Origin: Achatina immaculata
Taxonomy: Eukaryota; Mollusca; Gastropoda; Stylommatophora; Achatinidae
Assembly: GCA_009760885.1 (NCBI GenBank)
Contig: CM019716.1
Span: 7,163,938 to 7,227,937 of the forward strand
DNA: 64,000 nucleotides
Direction: 5' to 3'
Below the pieces are notes generated by a model. That model was given only the letters and a program-made list of their open reading frames with translations. It had not been told where the DNA came from and made no database searches. This document shows positions 1-12,735 of the stretch, one piece after another. Both the position numbers and the translations under genes were made by a program. Every line of letters starts with the position of its first letter. The stretch's first letter is position 1.

Positions 1-1486
1 AATGTTGCTTTTATGTACTGTTTATTTTAGCCACCCAGAACCCATAGTGTGCTGGCCGTTTTAGCCGTTCGTAAACTTTAGCCTGTTTGTTTTCAATTTT
101 GTTTATTACTGTGGAAAATTGTTCTGCCTGCTGATGGATGCTCGTACAGGAAAAATGCTAATCAAAACAAATTTCTGCTTTTTCCGTGCCTGAGGATCTT
201 TTTATATTCTTGACAACGCAAATCTTTTTCTTCCACATTCCTGTCACATCTTTGATGCTTTAAAACTCTGACTGCTTTGTTTGTTTTTTATTTTTATTTT
301 TTTGTTGTTGTGAGGTCATTTCTGATTTTGTACCGAAAATATGTTCTAGAAAAGTGACATTTGTTTTGTCTTGCCTTTGTCAGTTTAGCAGCAAGTCATA
401 GACTTTTAGTTTGATTGTGAGTTTATCTAGTTGTTTGTTTGTCTTGTTTCTGGTGTTACTGTCTTGGTTTGTTACAGCTATCAGATTCTGGGTGTGTGTT
501 AAGTTACTAAGATTACTGCAGGTCAGGCTAGAGATGTGCACTGATTAATGATTTGTACAAAAGAATGAGATGATGTTCTCTAGGCTAGTTTTCTTTGTTG
601 GGCATAAATCTACTTCAAGGCAAGTCTCTCAAAACCAGTTTGTTAGTATTTGATACATGTGTCTGGAGAAGATTCTATCTTTTTGTTCTGGGTTTTTTTT
701 TTTTTTTTATTCCATTTGCAGTATTTATTTTTTTGTTAAAATATTTTATTTTTTATTTATGTCAGCCTAAATATACATGTCTGTGGTTGGAGTCTGGCTA
801 AGCAGTCACCACCTAGTACGCCTTTGTGGCATTTTTTTAGGGTAGCAACAAATTCTCTCCACTTCTCACAGTCTGTGGCCAGCCATTGTACGGTGCATCT
901 CCAGTGTTGTGTTGCATGCTACTCGTTTCTGCTTTATAGTTCTCCAGCGGGTAGTCTTTGGTTGGCCTCTTCTTCCCTCAAGTGTCCATCACGTGGCTGT
1001 TTTAACTATGTTGATATGATCCCTTCGGAGCACATGACAGATCCTTTACTAGCATTTTGTTTGTTTTTTCTTTCTAGTTAAACATCTTCTTGTTCGCTTT
1101 GGGCAAGTAGGTCTCCATTATTTATTATCTTTGGCCACTAAATATTAAAAATCTTTGTGAGGTGTGGAATGAGAATAATTTGCCCATTTCCTTTTCAGTT
1201 GCTCTCGAACATTCTGCCCCAAAGAGATGTGCACAGATGATAACACACAACTTTGCTATAGTTTTTCATTTTATATTTTTCTGTGTTTAAATGTTATTTT
1301 ACTGCACCGGGAGGACTTCCAGATGTTTCTAAGATTAATGAAAGTTCCTCTTGTTTTATTTGTTCTACTCTTTATGTCTTTATTTGTGTTAGTTTCTGCC
1401 AAGGTATGTGAAGGTATGTTTCTCTTGAGTTTTGGTCATTGATATTAATTGTTGTTTGGTTTTCTGTATTTACTTTCATTATTTTT
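1..1486. other. No gene recognised
   Basis: T-rich on the plus strand, with several T runs. No exon-like conserved peptide, RNA gene or complete element seen. Part could be an extension of the LINE relic. Confidence 0.6.
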
Positions 1487-2034
1487 TTACTTCTTTATGC
1501 TGATGTTCAGGCCCATTTGTCTGCTGCTTGTATCTAGAGTGCTGGTTTTCTCATGTGTGTGTTGGTGAATGTGTGCTGTGACATCTGCATAATGCAAATC
1601 GTCAAGCATAGAGAACGTTATCCATCTAATACCTCTCTTTGCTATTTTGTTCGTCACATGGTCTGCGACAATGATGAAAAGGGTAGATGATAAGGTGCAG
1701 TCTTGTCTAATCTTTGTTTTCAACTCAAAGTCCAGCACTACAAGTGAAATTGGCATAGAAAATTTTGGTTATTGCTTTAAAATGGTTTAATATTCCATAA
1801 GCTTTCAAAATGTTCCACATATTTTTTCTGTGTAAATGATAAAGCTTTTTTTCGAAATCAGTTTATCAATGAGGTGGTGCTGAAAAGCTGTCAACCCAGC
1901 CAAGAAGGCAGTAATCAAGAGCCATGAAAATTGTATGTTATTCCACGTATTACCCTGAAGTTCAACATGTTTGACACATCTTTTATCAAGTTTATTTAAC
2001 CCTTCCAGAAAAAAAAAAGGATCTGGTATCTGGT

Positions 2035-2310
2035 TACCACTGACAGCAATTACTGAGGAAAGACGCTGGCGATGGTTGGGACATGTGCTCTGAATGACTG
2101 ATGACTCACTACCAAAAATAGCACTAAGATGGACGCCACAGTGGAACAGAAGTAAGGGTAGACCAAAAGAGACATGGAGAAGAACAACAGAGAGGATGTT
2201 GAGCAATAGAGGAAGAGCAGAAAAAAAGGCAAAGGACAGGCATTTGTGGAAAACCCTTGTGGAAGCTCCATGTGCCCTGGGCACTTAAGGTTCAGAGAGA
2301 GGGAGATCTG
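2035..2310 (+). mobile_element. LINE A 3' end fragment
   Basis: Encodes [16 protein letters not shown], then [20 protein letters not shown] and GRPKETWRRTTERML, the C terminus of a non-LTR RT. It ends in a short (AG)n tail at 2295. The same family recurs at 16645, 20085, 29717, 33614 and 39545. Confidence 0.85.
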
Positions 2311-2339
2311 GTTGCTGAAATGAAGCTCTGTTGCTGCTA

Positions 2340-2957
2340 TCACCTCCAGATCATTTGAAAACTTCCTTCCAAACAAAAATGACCTGCTGGCTTTTGGGTC
2401 TTGTATTTCTTTGGCCATAGTGAACCTAAGTGCTGCCATTGCAAAGACCATTGTATGGTCTCATGTGGTGTAACTGTTTCATCAGCAGTGACAGGTCGTT
2501 CCAAAAAGTTACCACTAGATTGCTGAGATGCTGCACAATACACCTGGAGGTGCCAACTTGCCAGCACTCGTACAGTTAGGCAGCCACTTAACTAGCAGTT
2601 TCTGCGTACTAGGATGCTTATGATTTATAAACCCAGTGCTTTCCTTGGAGATCTCTAGTGCCATTGTAATTGTTTTGTTTTGGCTAAAATTCATCGATCT
2701 ACAAAAATCAGATCATGAACATAATATACAATTTTGGAGTTCACACCGTCGAAGGCTCACTCGATTTTGCTGCATCTTCAGTCTCAGTATCTCTGCACCA
2801 AAAATTAGCACATCATCTTTTCACAGCTGAGTATGATGGGCACCTGTCAGTCAGTGTTTGCAGCAGACACTCATGGATTTCCTTTGTAGTTTTATTCTGC
2901 AGGAACTTCATGATGACTTTAAGCTCCACACTTGAAAATCCATACCTTTTGTTGACA
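2340..2957 (-). mobile_element. mariner-type transposase fragment
   Basis: From 2957 the minus strand reads YGFSSVELKVIMKFLQNKTT and KEIHECLLQTLTDRCPSYSA VKR, the N-terminal helix-turn-helix region of mariner transposases. Further on (about 2500-2340) comes ERPVTADET, then WPKKYKTQKPAGHF, resembling the catalytic-core stretch around the DE(S/T)W motif. Stops and small deletions show it is dead. It interrupts the LINE relic. Confidence 0.7.
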
Positions 2958-3494
2958 TGGTTATGTCATTTATCTTTAAAAAAAAAAAAAGTAAAATATT
3001 AGCGCCTGATCCTGCAAATTGGCACTTCAGATGATAAAATAGCAATCCTTTCTGGATACTGTGACAGAATTATGCTCAGATTATGGGATGTGGGGCGGGC
3101 AGATAACTTTTCAGCACTTATAAAATATTGTTTTATTGTGTTTCTTAGTGTGAATATATGGTCTGCATCTCCTGCTATATCTAAATCCTGCTTGTTCATG
3201 TCTTAGTTTTGATCTAATGCTCTTGAGATTCTGTCGATGATGATTTTTCCTAATATTTTACTTGGAATAAAGTAATTCCTCTCCAGCTGTTACAGTCAGC
3301 AAGGTCTCTTTTTTGGTATTTTAATCATAATTCCCCTGTTGCATTTTGTGGATAGTTTCACTTTCTCAGATTTCTTTAAACTATGGCAACAGCTGTTCTG
3401 CTGCTAGTTCTGCATCTATTTTGAAAAGTTCTGTACTCAAAGTGTTCTGCCCTGAAGCCTTCCAGTTTTTTAGTCCTTGCTGTACTGATTTCTT

Positions 3495-4325
3495 CTTTAC
3501 TAGGTGTATCTATGTTTATATCTAAACCATGTTCAGCTTCTGGGATATCTGTCTGTGTTTATATGTAAACCATATTCAGCTTCTGGGATATCTGTCTGTG
3601 TTTATATTTAAACCATGTTCAGCTTCTGGGATATCTGTCTGTGTTTATATCTAAACCATGTTCAGCTTCTGGGATATCTGTCTGTGTTTATATCTAAACC
3701 ATATTCAGCTTCTGGGATATCTGTCTGTGTTTACATCTAAACCATGTTCAGCTTCTGGGATATCTGTCTGTGTTTATATCTAAACCATGTTCAGCTTCTG
3801 GGATAACTGTCTGTGTTTATATCTAAACCATGTTCAGCTTCTGGGATAACTGTCTGTGTTTATATCTAAACCATGTTCAGCTTCTGGGATATCTGTCTGT
3901 GTTTATATTTAAACCATGTTCAGCTTCTGGGATATCTGTCTGTGTTTATATCTAAACCATGTTCAGCTTCTGGGATATCTGTCTGTGTTTATATCTAAAC
4001 CATGTTCAGCTTCTGGGATAACTGTCTGTGTTTATATCTAAAATATGTTCAGCTTCTGGGATAACTGTCTGTGTTTATATCTAAACCATGTTCAGCTTCT
4101 GGGATAACTGTCTGTGTTTATATCTAAACCATGTTCATCTTCTGGGATATCTGTCTGTGTTTATATCTAAACCATGTTCAGCTTCCGGGATAACTGTCTG
4201 TGTTTATATCTAAACCATGTTCAGCTTCTGGGATATCTGTCTGTGTTTATATCTAAACCATGTTCAGCTTCCGGGATAACTGTCTGTGTTTATATCTAAA
4301 CCATATTCAGCTTCTGGGGTGTCTA
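3495..4325. repeat. 43-bp minisatellite inside the LINE relic
   Basis: About 19 copies of a unit containing atctgtctgtgtttatatct and aaaccatgttcagcttctggg, with a few single-base variants (gggataactg, atattta). On the minus strand a unit reads EAEHGLDINTD, which fits the linker between the endonuclease and RT of the surrounding element. The array therefore seems to have grown out of LINE coding sequence. Confidence 0.95.
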
Positions 4326-5457
4326 TGTCGTTGGTGGGTTTCTATTGAGTAGTTGAAGTTGTTCAGCCCATCTTTCTTCTTGCATATTTTACAATGTGAT
4401 GAGTTTTCCATGCTTATCTTTAACAGAAACTTTGTTGGTTGTCCTATGTCTTGCACTGATGGTGTTGGTTAGTTTCTAGAATGTTCCATGTTTATCTTTC
4501 AGTGCTACATCCTCAGCTTGAGAAGGTAGTTCTTCCAGGTATTTTGTGTCAGTTCAAGTTTGTTGTTTTGCTCATTTATTTAGCTGTCTGTACTTTTTAT
4601 TATGTATCTTTCTTTTAGTCTCTCCAACTTGGCATCCAGTTTCTTAATTTTTATCAGTTTTTAAACTCAGGTTTCAGAGTGTCACCCAGGCTTGCATCTT
4701 CTTGCACCTGAAACCTAGGCAAGTTTTACAGCTTTCTTTGGACACTGTGGCTGTTTTGTTCCATTTCTGATCTGCACTTTCTCTTCCTGTATTTTCTTCA
4801 TTGTTAACTTTAATGGAAATTTTTTTTACTCTTTTGTGAAGGCCCTTTTTATAATGTTTTCCAACATTATATATCTTTTGTGTTATTTTGTGCCTTTAAT
4901 GTAGCTACTACTAAGTGATAATTGCTACCTGGATCTACCCCTTCCTTCACTTTCATGCCCTGTAGTGAATGTCTCCATCTACTGTTGATTACAGTATGGT
5001 CTATCTGATTTCTGTCACTGATGTTTGACAAATACCGCATTAATTTATGTATTTCTTTATGTGGAAAAAGTATCCCTCCAATCGCTAAGTCATTTAGGCC
5101 GGAGAAACTTAGTAGTCTTTCTCCATTGTCATTTACTGTTCTGCTGCTGCGCCTCTCCGTGATTCTTTCATTATGGTTTATGTGGAGAGACTTTGTTGAG
5201 ATGATTCCGTCTTTCTCAAAACGTGTGTGATCCTGTTGGGTAAGAGAGGAAACCAATGTTTTCCCACTGGGTAGCATTGTTGTGGCTTGTTTTAGTCTTG
5301 ACCTAGGCAAGGACTGAGTAGCATTTGCTGTTCTTGAGACAAGTTTGTATAAGTAGTAAATGTTTGGAGTTTTAATCCTGATTGTTAATAGTTTACAGCA
5401 TTTCTGAGAGGCCCCCTCTGTATTGAATGTAAATAGAAGCTTATGGACATATCTCAC

Positions 5458-6059
5458 AGGCTGAAGCCGTGGTCACTTGTATATTGAAACTAGTTGTAAA
5501 TAGGTGTACAATACAGACAAACAAACAAGTTTTATTCTTAAACATTGATCTTTTAGAAGTATAGAGGAAATGGGAGTTTGTGATGGTTTTGAGCCAGTCT
5601 GTAATGCTGAAGGCCTTGAATTATGTAACTACGGGCCTGCCAGCTTGTAACATTGATCCAGAAATCTTTTTATGTTATGTTGGATGTGGATAATGATAAT
5701 ATTGTAGATGTTGCTTAGTATGTAGAGAAGCACCAGCCAGGATTGAGCGAGTGAAGATAATGATAGCATGCTAGACTTTTCTGATCTTACTTTGCAGCAG
5801 ATGCTGTAATGATGTGAAGTCACAGGCATCATGTTACAAGGTTAGTAGATTACGGCTGCTTAGAAGACCCGGAGTGGATTATGCCAGCTGCTAGAATACC
5901 TGGAGTGGGTTGTGCTGACCTGCTATCAGACCTGGAGTTGTGGAACTAAAAAAATGTCTCCTGACAAGACTTAATCACTGTAACATATGAACTAGGCTGA
6001 AGATGCAGCAGGTAGAGGTAGGGTAAATCCAAGGTCAGCTCTAACACCAGCACTCAAGA
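5458..6059. other. No gene recognised
   Basis: Unique-looking sequence between the LINE relic and the 39-bp array. Weak twofold repeat of gaccc/acctggagtgg around 5868-5935. Confidence 0.5.
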
Positions 6060-6292
6060 AAACCTTTCTCTGCTAGCTGACATGGAGATGGGCTGGATCA
6101 ACTTGTCTCTGCTAGCTGACATGGAGATGGGCTGGATCAACTTGTCTCTGCTAGCTGACATGGAGATGGGCTGGATCAACTTGTCTCTGCTAGCTGAGAT
6201 GGGCTGGATCAACTTGTCTCTGCTAGCTGACATGGAGAAGGCCTGGACCAACTTGTCTCTGCTAGCTGACACAGAAATGGGCTGGATCAAAG
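6060..6292. repeat. 39-bp minisatellite
   Basis: Six copies of ctgacatggagatgggctgg and atcaacttgtctctgctag. One copy has lost 9 bp, and outer copies are the most diverged. Confidence 0.95.
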
Positions 6293-9200
6293 AAATCAAA
6301 ATGAAACAAGTTACAGTGTGGTAATGAGGCTGAAGTGTACACCGACTGATATAAAACCCAAGAAAAGGAGCAGAAGATGAAAGAATAGATACATGATGAC
6401 AAAGCGTAAAGGAAGAGGTTACACTTAGAACCTCTCCTTGCAGTTTTTCACTTCTGTCAGTGTGTGCGAGCAGACATATGGTATTATGTAAGATCACCCC
6501 AGTGTAAGAAGGTGGAGCCACTGACAGGATTGGCAGATGTCACTGAAACCAGGGGGGGGGGGGAGTTAGGAATAGAGTAAAGGACACAGGGAAATGCCAT
6601 TTAGAAAAAAAGATAAGAATTCTGTAGCACACTTACCTCGAGAAAGTTTGTGGCCTGCAGACGAACAAGTTCTGACTAGATGCATTAATCATAAGAAGAA
6701 GTGCTGTAAATGACGGAGGTGAAGTATGTCTAATTTTTACGTCTGTCTGGCTGCTGCCGTTGTCACTATGAGTACGTTGCTTTCTTCTAAAGAAGCCCAG
6801 TTTGAACTTGTTCTGCTGGTAGCGCTGGTTTCTTCACTGGTGTACTACTTCCATGGTACATGAGAATTTTGCTGCTGAAGGGAAGTTGTTTTCATGTTGC
6901 TGCTCAAGCAGATGATGCAAATCCTAGAATCTCTATGTGCAAGACAACACTCGGTTGCAGCACAAGTCTAGAAGGAGCAAGGTGAATGTTGGCGTGGAAT
7001 TTGTTCTTTTTACATGTTACGCTGTTGATCAGTGCAGTGATAAATATTTTATGTTCTTCAACACAGCGCTTGCTGTACTCGGGTTTGTCTTGGAAATTAT
7101 GAAAAAAAAAAAAGATTCAGAAATGGAATATTACAAAATTTGATTATTGTTGTGCTGCAAGATTACAATCAACTAAAATTAGACTGGTGTCTGTGAATTA
7201 TACTCCAGTTCGGTCATAAATGTTGATGGAGAGAAAACTTGTTAATGGCCAGTCCATTATAGTTTTGTTTTTGTGCTTATTTTTTTTAACTGTCATCAAC
7301 TGCCATGAAACAAGTTGACCTGTAATGTTATTTATAGATAAAAACTGTCACATTGCTTACTTAAAACAGCCAGTAGAGAGCACATACAAGTATTTATTGA
7401 CGATATAAGCAGTGCTGAGATTCACACAGGAAGTTTCTCAGTGATGAGTTTTCGCCAGCGTTACTTGTGAAATCACGACTACAAAACTGAGAGGCATACA
7501 GAGGCTGGAATTGTGTGCTCATTTTCTGTTCTGCTAGAAAAATTATTATAATTTGGGCTTAAATTTAGTTTTGCATCATATAAGTTGACAGTAAGATAGC
7601 CTGTGTGCAGGATCTTGTTACAGGACAAGGAAAGCTTATAGATGATAATAATCGGCAGAGCTGAGGCACTAGACCAGGCTAGGCAGTTTTGAGAGAATCT
7701 GGTCAAGTTTGTCACTCATAAAGCTGTGGAAAGAAGTGAAACATTCTGCTCAGTATTTAGTACCTGAAAGACTAGTCTAGTCTGTTTTAACTTTACTGGC
7801 CTAGTTACATGTGGTTAACTTTGTCCTTTGCTCAGACATTGTCACCAATTTCTCTGTCATAAATGTTGACAGTTGATCTTTGGTTTTTAGTATCAGCAAA
7901 CATCTCTTGGTTATATCAGCCAACATCTCTTGGTTACAGTTGAGCACTGGCCAGATTCTCTGAGGACATGGGCAGGTGCTAGCACTTGTCAGCCAGATAG
8001 GGTAATGAGTTTGGTTCTCCGCAGCAGCAGAATTTTTTTAATCTGGCCAGATGGCACCGCTGTCGACAAGAAATAGGTACCAGACGTTTCTCTGGGAAAC
8101 CAAAGACAGCAGGGATATATGTTGGCTTCACTACCTCACAGCACTGTGGCTTAGAAATGTGAAGGCACCAACGCTTTACGCCCCTACTGCCTGTAAATGC
8201 CACGGGACATATTTATTGTTATTATTCATTTGCTTCTTTGAACATGAGAATATAAACTATATACTGTGTTGTTATGTGGTCTCCCCGAGAAGCCAGACAT
8301 ATTCGGATCGATTTTATGAGTAAATGAAGAACCCTGAGCTTAAACCTTTTCCGTTGATATGTTTTGTTCTTCATGCACTAACACTTGCAGGTGCAGTCCA
8401 CATGAGTAGATAGCAACAGTTTTTTTACTCAACACAGATGGTCGAGTACCCACTTGTAGAACTGGATTGACTAGAAGTTGGGAGAATGATGTTTCATGTC
8501 CAAAACTAGCCAAGAGATTGCTCACTTTCGATTGGCCCAGTTCTATATATGCTGTGAAAAATCTAAGCTTCAGCTCATAATAAATTGGCATGAATTTTTT
8601 TTTTCTGTATATAACTTAGAAAAAAAAATTGCTTTTAAAAATGAGACATTTGCATAAGAAGACTTGTAGGATATTAAAAGGTTAAACAGCTTATGAGTAT
8701 TTTATCCCACCCTAAATGTAAGAAGTGATAGCACTGTCATTTGGTGAGAAACATGTATAAAACTATTTTATTTATTCCAGCTGAGAGCATTTAAAGAGAA
8801 TGATTCATGTAAATGCCTTGCTTGCTTTCCCACGCAGTTTCCATCTTCAAATGCTGTGTATTTTTTAATGTCATTATAGCCAGCTTGAAGTGAGAACGTT
8901 AACATATTTTGTGTATTATAATCAGTTTTTTTAAAAAATCCCTATTGCATATACTTTGTCTCTAGTCATCTTCTAAGAGAAAGAAGCTTAAACAGACATA
9001 CATACTTTTTTCTTTCATGTACTCGACTTTTGATGAATGCAACGAGGGATAGTTTTGCTGGAACATAACGCTGCAGTGATTTGTCCATGTAAAGAGTTTG
9101 GCCGTTTTTTGTTTTATTGGTGATTTAATTAAAAAACTTGGACTCTCTCTGCTTGATATGGTGTTAAAACTAGAGTGTGTAAAGACCATGTGAAACTAAC

Positions 9201-9371
9201 TCAACTGGTTATCAGGGTTGTTTCAAGGAAACCTGCAACATATTTGCTAACATTGTTGACATCGGTGTGTAAAATGGTAATATTTCATTATAAAAGTAAC
9301 GATTAACATTAAATTTAGTCACAGTCTCAAGTTTTTTTTTTTTTTCTATGTTGTACGTACTTGATAGTCAA
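6293..9371. other. No gene recognised
   Basis: AT-rich, largely free of recognisable mobile elements. Short reading frames show no familiar motif. A G run at 6551-6559. It could include a 3' UTR of a gene left of the window, but no evidence decides this. Confidence 0.5.
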
Positions 9372-9738
9372 GTACAGCTCAGCAGAGAATATGACAAATG
9401 CAATCTACAGCTCAGTAGAGGATATGACAAGTGCAATCTACAGCTCAGTAGAGGATATGACAAATGCAATCTACAGCTCAGCAGAGAATATGACAAGTGC
9501 AATCTACAGCTCAGCAGAGGATATGACAAATGCAATCTACAGCTCAGCAGAGAATATGACAAATGCAATCTACAGCTCAGCAGAGAATATGACAAATGCA
9601 ATCTACAGCTCAGCAGAGAATATGACAAGTGCAATCTACAGCTCAGCAGAGGATATGACAAATGCAATCTACAGCTCAGCAGAGAATATGACAAGTGCAA
9701 TCTACAGCTCAGCAGAGAATATGACAAGTGCAATCTTT
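9372..9738. repeat. 33-bp minisatellite
   Basis: Eleven copies of agctcagcagagaatatgac and aaatgcaatctac, with alternation at two positions (gaat/ggat, aaat/aagt). The length is divisible by three, so three frames stay open. The deduced peptide (SAENMTNAIYS)n has no recognised relative. Confidence 0.95.
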
Positions 9739-11859
9739 TGCATGTTGTTTCTTACATTTAGGCCACTGATATCTGTGATATTTATGCCAATGTCAACAGA
9801 ATTTCCTGTCAGTCTTGAAGAATATCATTTTGTTTATGAGTGTGAGTATCAAATTTCCCACCAGATTTAAGAGATGTCATCAATGTCAGTGCTTTATTTT
9901 TCAAAGTTTAATGGGCATATTTTTTACACTGTTCTCTTAGTACAGAGCGCTTTTGCTTGATGACCTGCACTTTGTGTGTTTTTCACATATGATGATCTAT
10001 CTTTCAGGCAGCCAGCAACTGACTGACAGGTAACTTAACAAGATAGTTTAACACCAAGCATGGTTCATAATTTCACTCATCCATAAATTTTTTGTTTAAA
10101 CCATTCTGTGAAAATGTTCAAATAATATTTTTTTAAGCAACATGGCGGCATTTAGTTTGTATGTCATGTGTCATTTTTATGTCAGTGCATTATGTTGCTT
10201 AAATAGCCAGATATAGGCATTTCTTTGATCTTGGAAAAAAAACTTATTATTCTGCTAGAATTTCTGAATTATCAGAACAGAAATGTCAAATATCACAGAG
10301 CTTTCTGATGTTTGTGAATAGATGCAGTGCACTTTTGTTGTGATTGTATGAGCTTGTTTATGCAGGGAAGCATGACAGGTAACGATGAAGAGCAGTATGT
10401 GATGATGGGGGAATGTTCTTGTCAAGAATGATCTGCATTGATTTCTTGTCCTTGTAAATGGTTCTGTCTTTCAAGAATGGAATGACATTATGTTAAGTAG
10501 TGGTTCTGACAGATAAGGTGTCTCAGCATGCACACTGAAGTCTAACAATTTGTAAACAGCAGAACTTCACTTATAGAATACAGGGTTTTAAACAACAGTT
10601 TCCCTAATCATTACTAGAAATTGATAGATGATGCAGCCATATGAATTCCTGTATGTTAGTTGCTTTCAGTTTTCTCTCTTGGTTTTTTTTAAAATACAAT
10701 TTTACTAATATGATTAGGCTAAGCGGTTCTGTCAGGTATGATGTGCTGAGTTTGATGTGCATATAAGCTTTTTTTTTTTTTTAAGAAGCTAAAATCTGAC
10801 ACTACATAATGGTTTGTGAGGGCTTTGAGTGGCTTGTGATTTCATTATATTACCTTGTTTCTTCTCACAGCTCTGAAAGTTTTGTTGCAGTGAGTGGTAG
10901 CTGCAGAATTTTTCTTTTTTTTTTTTTTTGAGGTTGCTGTAATATACAGATGATCACCAAAGATTACTGTAGTTTGTAGATTGGCCAGCAGATTGTAGAA
11001 TGTTACAATAGATTACTTGAGGTTACTGCAGACTTTAGAAGAGAAAAATTATCCAGGATTACTACATATGCCAGAAATGATTATCAATTACTAAAGATAA
11101 TAGAAATGATTATCAATTACTAAAGATAATAGAAATGATTATCCAGGTTTACTACACATATTACCAAGAATTACTGCAGATTCTAGAAGATTGCCAGGAA
11201 CTGGGAGTGCAAAATTTCTGGACTGTTGATGTAAAACTTGTCATGTTTATTTACAAATGACTCTGCCAACAAAGCTGCGTCGCTAGAAGATTACTTGGAA
11301 TCAAATAATTTGTATAGATATTCACATGCCTTTGTACTATAAGTTTTAAAATACTTTTATCTGGTAACGCCGGCCTCTTGAATGCTCTCGGTTTGTCACA
11401 AGTATCGTCACAGGGTCTGAGTAATTCAGAACTTTAGTCACAGTCTCAAGTTATTTTTTTAAATATTGTACCTAATTACTACATAATTAGACTCTGTTGC
11501 ATACTACGTGTACATAGAGCCAGCATTTTATTTTCGTAATGTCTATGATGTAAACAAACAGCTGTATCTTTGAAATAGGAAAAAAAATATGCATTAATAT
11601 TTCATGACTAATAAGAAAATCATTACATGAAGTCATTTTATCAATAAAAAAAAAATTTAAAAATTACTAAATTTGTTCATGTAAGTTATCATGATGAAGT
11701 AAAGATTTCAATAAAGATAAATAAGGTCTGTGTTGGTTCAATGTGTGGAATGAATGAGTGACAGGATTTTGTCATCATTACATGAGAGCTTTTTCTGTTG
11801 TGATATGTTAACAGCAATACAAGGAGGAGGCTAGTAATAATAATAAATGGCCAAGACCT
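9739..11859. other. No gene recognised
   Basis: AT-rich. A short tandem repeat around 11075-11150 (gattatcaattactaaagat aat). Otherwise featureless. Confidence 0.5.
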
Positions 11860-12190
11860 CCCTGTACCCTCTCATGACTGACATCAAGCAAGATCTCCCT
11901 CTATAGTTTCATGCCTGACATCTGGCAAGATCTCCCACTACAGTTCATACATGACAATTGGCAAGATTCCCCTTAACAATCTCATGACTGACATCTGGCA
12001 AGATCTCCTGGTAGTCTCATGACTTGACATCTGGCAAGCCATCCCTGTACAGTCTCATGACTGACATCCACAAAGATCTCCCTCAACAATCTTATGGCAT
12101 CTAGCAAGACCCCCCACCCCACAGTCTAATGACTGACAGCTGGCAAGATCCCCTCTACAATCTCATAATTCATAGTTGGCCAGACCTATT
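11860..12190. repeat. Degenerate tandem repeat downstream of NOB1
   Basis: Eight to nine loose copies of a 35-45 bp unit built on ctcatgactgacatctggca and agatctccc, with scattered weaker copies up to about 12440. It lies in the likely 3' UTR or 3' flank of NOB1. Confidence 0.75.
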
Positions 12191-12468
12191 TGGCAATGAG
12201 ACACATAATTTGTAAAATCATATTAACACAAAACAGTAACAGGACTGACAGCTAGAAACATATTCATCTTTGCATATTACTACAATACTGACAAATGGTA
12301 AAATCTCCCATCAAGACAACTCCAAAACAGCAAGAAGACTAATAACTGGCATAATCTCCCCATGACAAGATTGAAAACTACAAAATCTCCCTCCATGACA
12401 AGACCAAAAACAGGCAAAATCTTCCTCTATAACAATAAGATTGAACACTGGCAAAATATCAGTTATGT

Positions 12469-12735
12469 TTATTTGCCTCTCTTCTTAGACTTCTGATTTT
12501 CATTTGGGTTACGCTTAGACCACTGTGGCTGCTGGCGCCCCCGAATACCAAGCTGTGCTGCACGGCTTGTAACATCATTTATGCTGAATGGATTCATGTC
12601 GGCTATGATGTCAGATGAGAGTATATCCACCTTCTGAAGTGATTTCTTTGATGGTCTCTGGTCTGGTCTGGGTTGGTCTTCACATAACACTGGGTTGTGG
12701 GCATGTTTGCCTCCTTGAGGCTTTGGCAAGGAATA
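12469..12735 (-). CDS. NOB1: NOB1 coding exon 7 (C terminus and stop)
   Basis: The acceptor is ttatttcatcag|TATTCC. Encodes YSLPKPQGGKHAHNPVLCED (human YSLPTPKGGKHAINPHLTED), then a variable tail with DIIADMNPFSINDVTSRAAQ matching human DYIAGVSPFVENDISSRSA. It ends in a basic stretch, ENQKSKKRGK, and TAA. Confidence 0.95.
   Translation of the reverse strand, partial: YSLPKPQGGKHAHNPVLCEDQPRPDQRPSKKSLQKVDILSSDIIADMNPFSINDVTSRAAQLGIRGRQQPQWSKRNPNENQKSKKRGK

Larger units (their letters stand above)
1487..5457 (-). mobile_element. LINE relic with APE-type endonuclease and reverse transcriptase
   Basis: Reading on the minus strand, 5457-4867 encodes the end of an APE-type endonuclease (NDNGERLLSFSGLNDLAIGG, then FPHKEIHKL, RNQIDHTVINSRWRHSLQ and a degraded GSDHHLVVAT). 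This is followed by the linker to RT (about 4800-4330), a minisatellite, RT pieces around 3300-3150 (ISRALDQN, DIAGDADHIFTLRNTIKQ) and 1970-1487 (VLDFELKT-R-DCTLSSTLFI, ADHVTNKIAKRGIRW). The body is interrupted by a mariner fragment and another LINE tail. Multiple stops and shifts make it inactive. Confidence 0.8.

Noticed and set aside
3495..4325. Possible CRISPR array (regular repeats)
   Set aside because: Repeats are directly abutting with no unique spacers, and the host is an animal.
4867..5457. A host gene of 196 codons
   Set aside because: The peptide matches the end of LINE endonucleases and has no exon signals.
8051..8323. 90-codon frame in the left part
   Set aside because: No recognisable motif and no supporting context; length expected by chance.
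9348..9870. Overlapping open frames of 121-169 residues on both strands at the 33-bp array
   Set aside because: They exist only because a stop-free unit divisible by three is repeated; no conserved protein, no exon signals.
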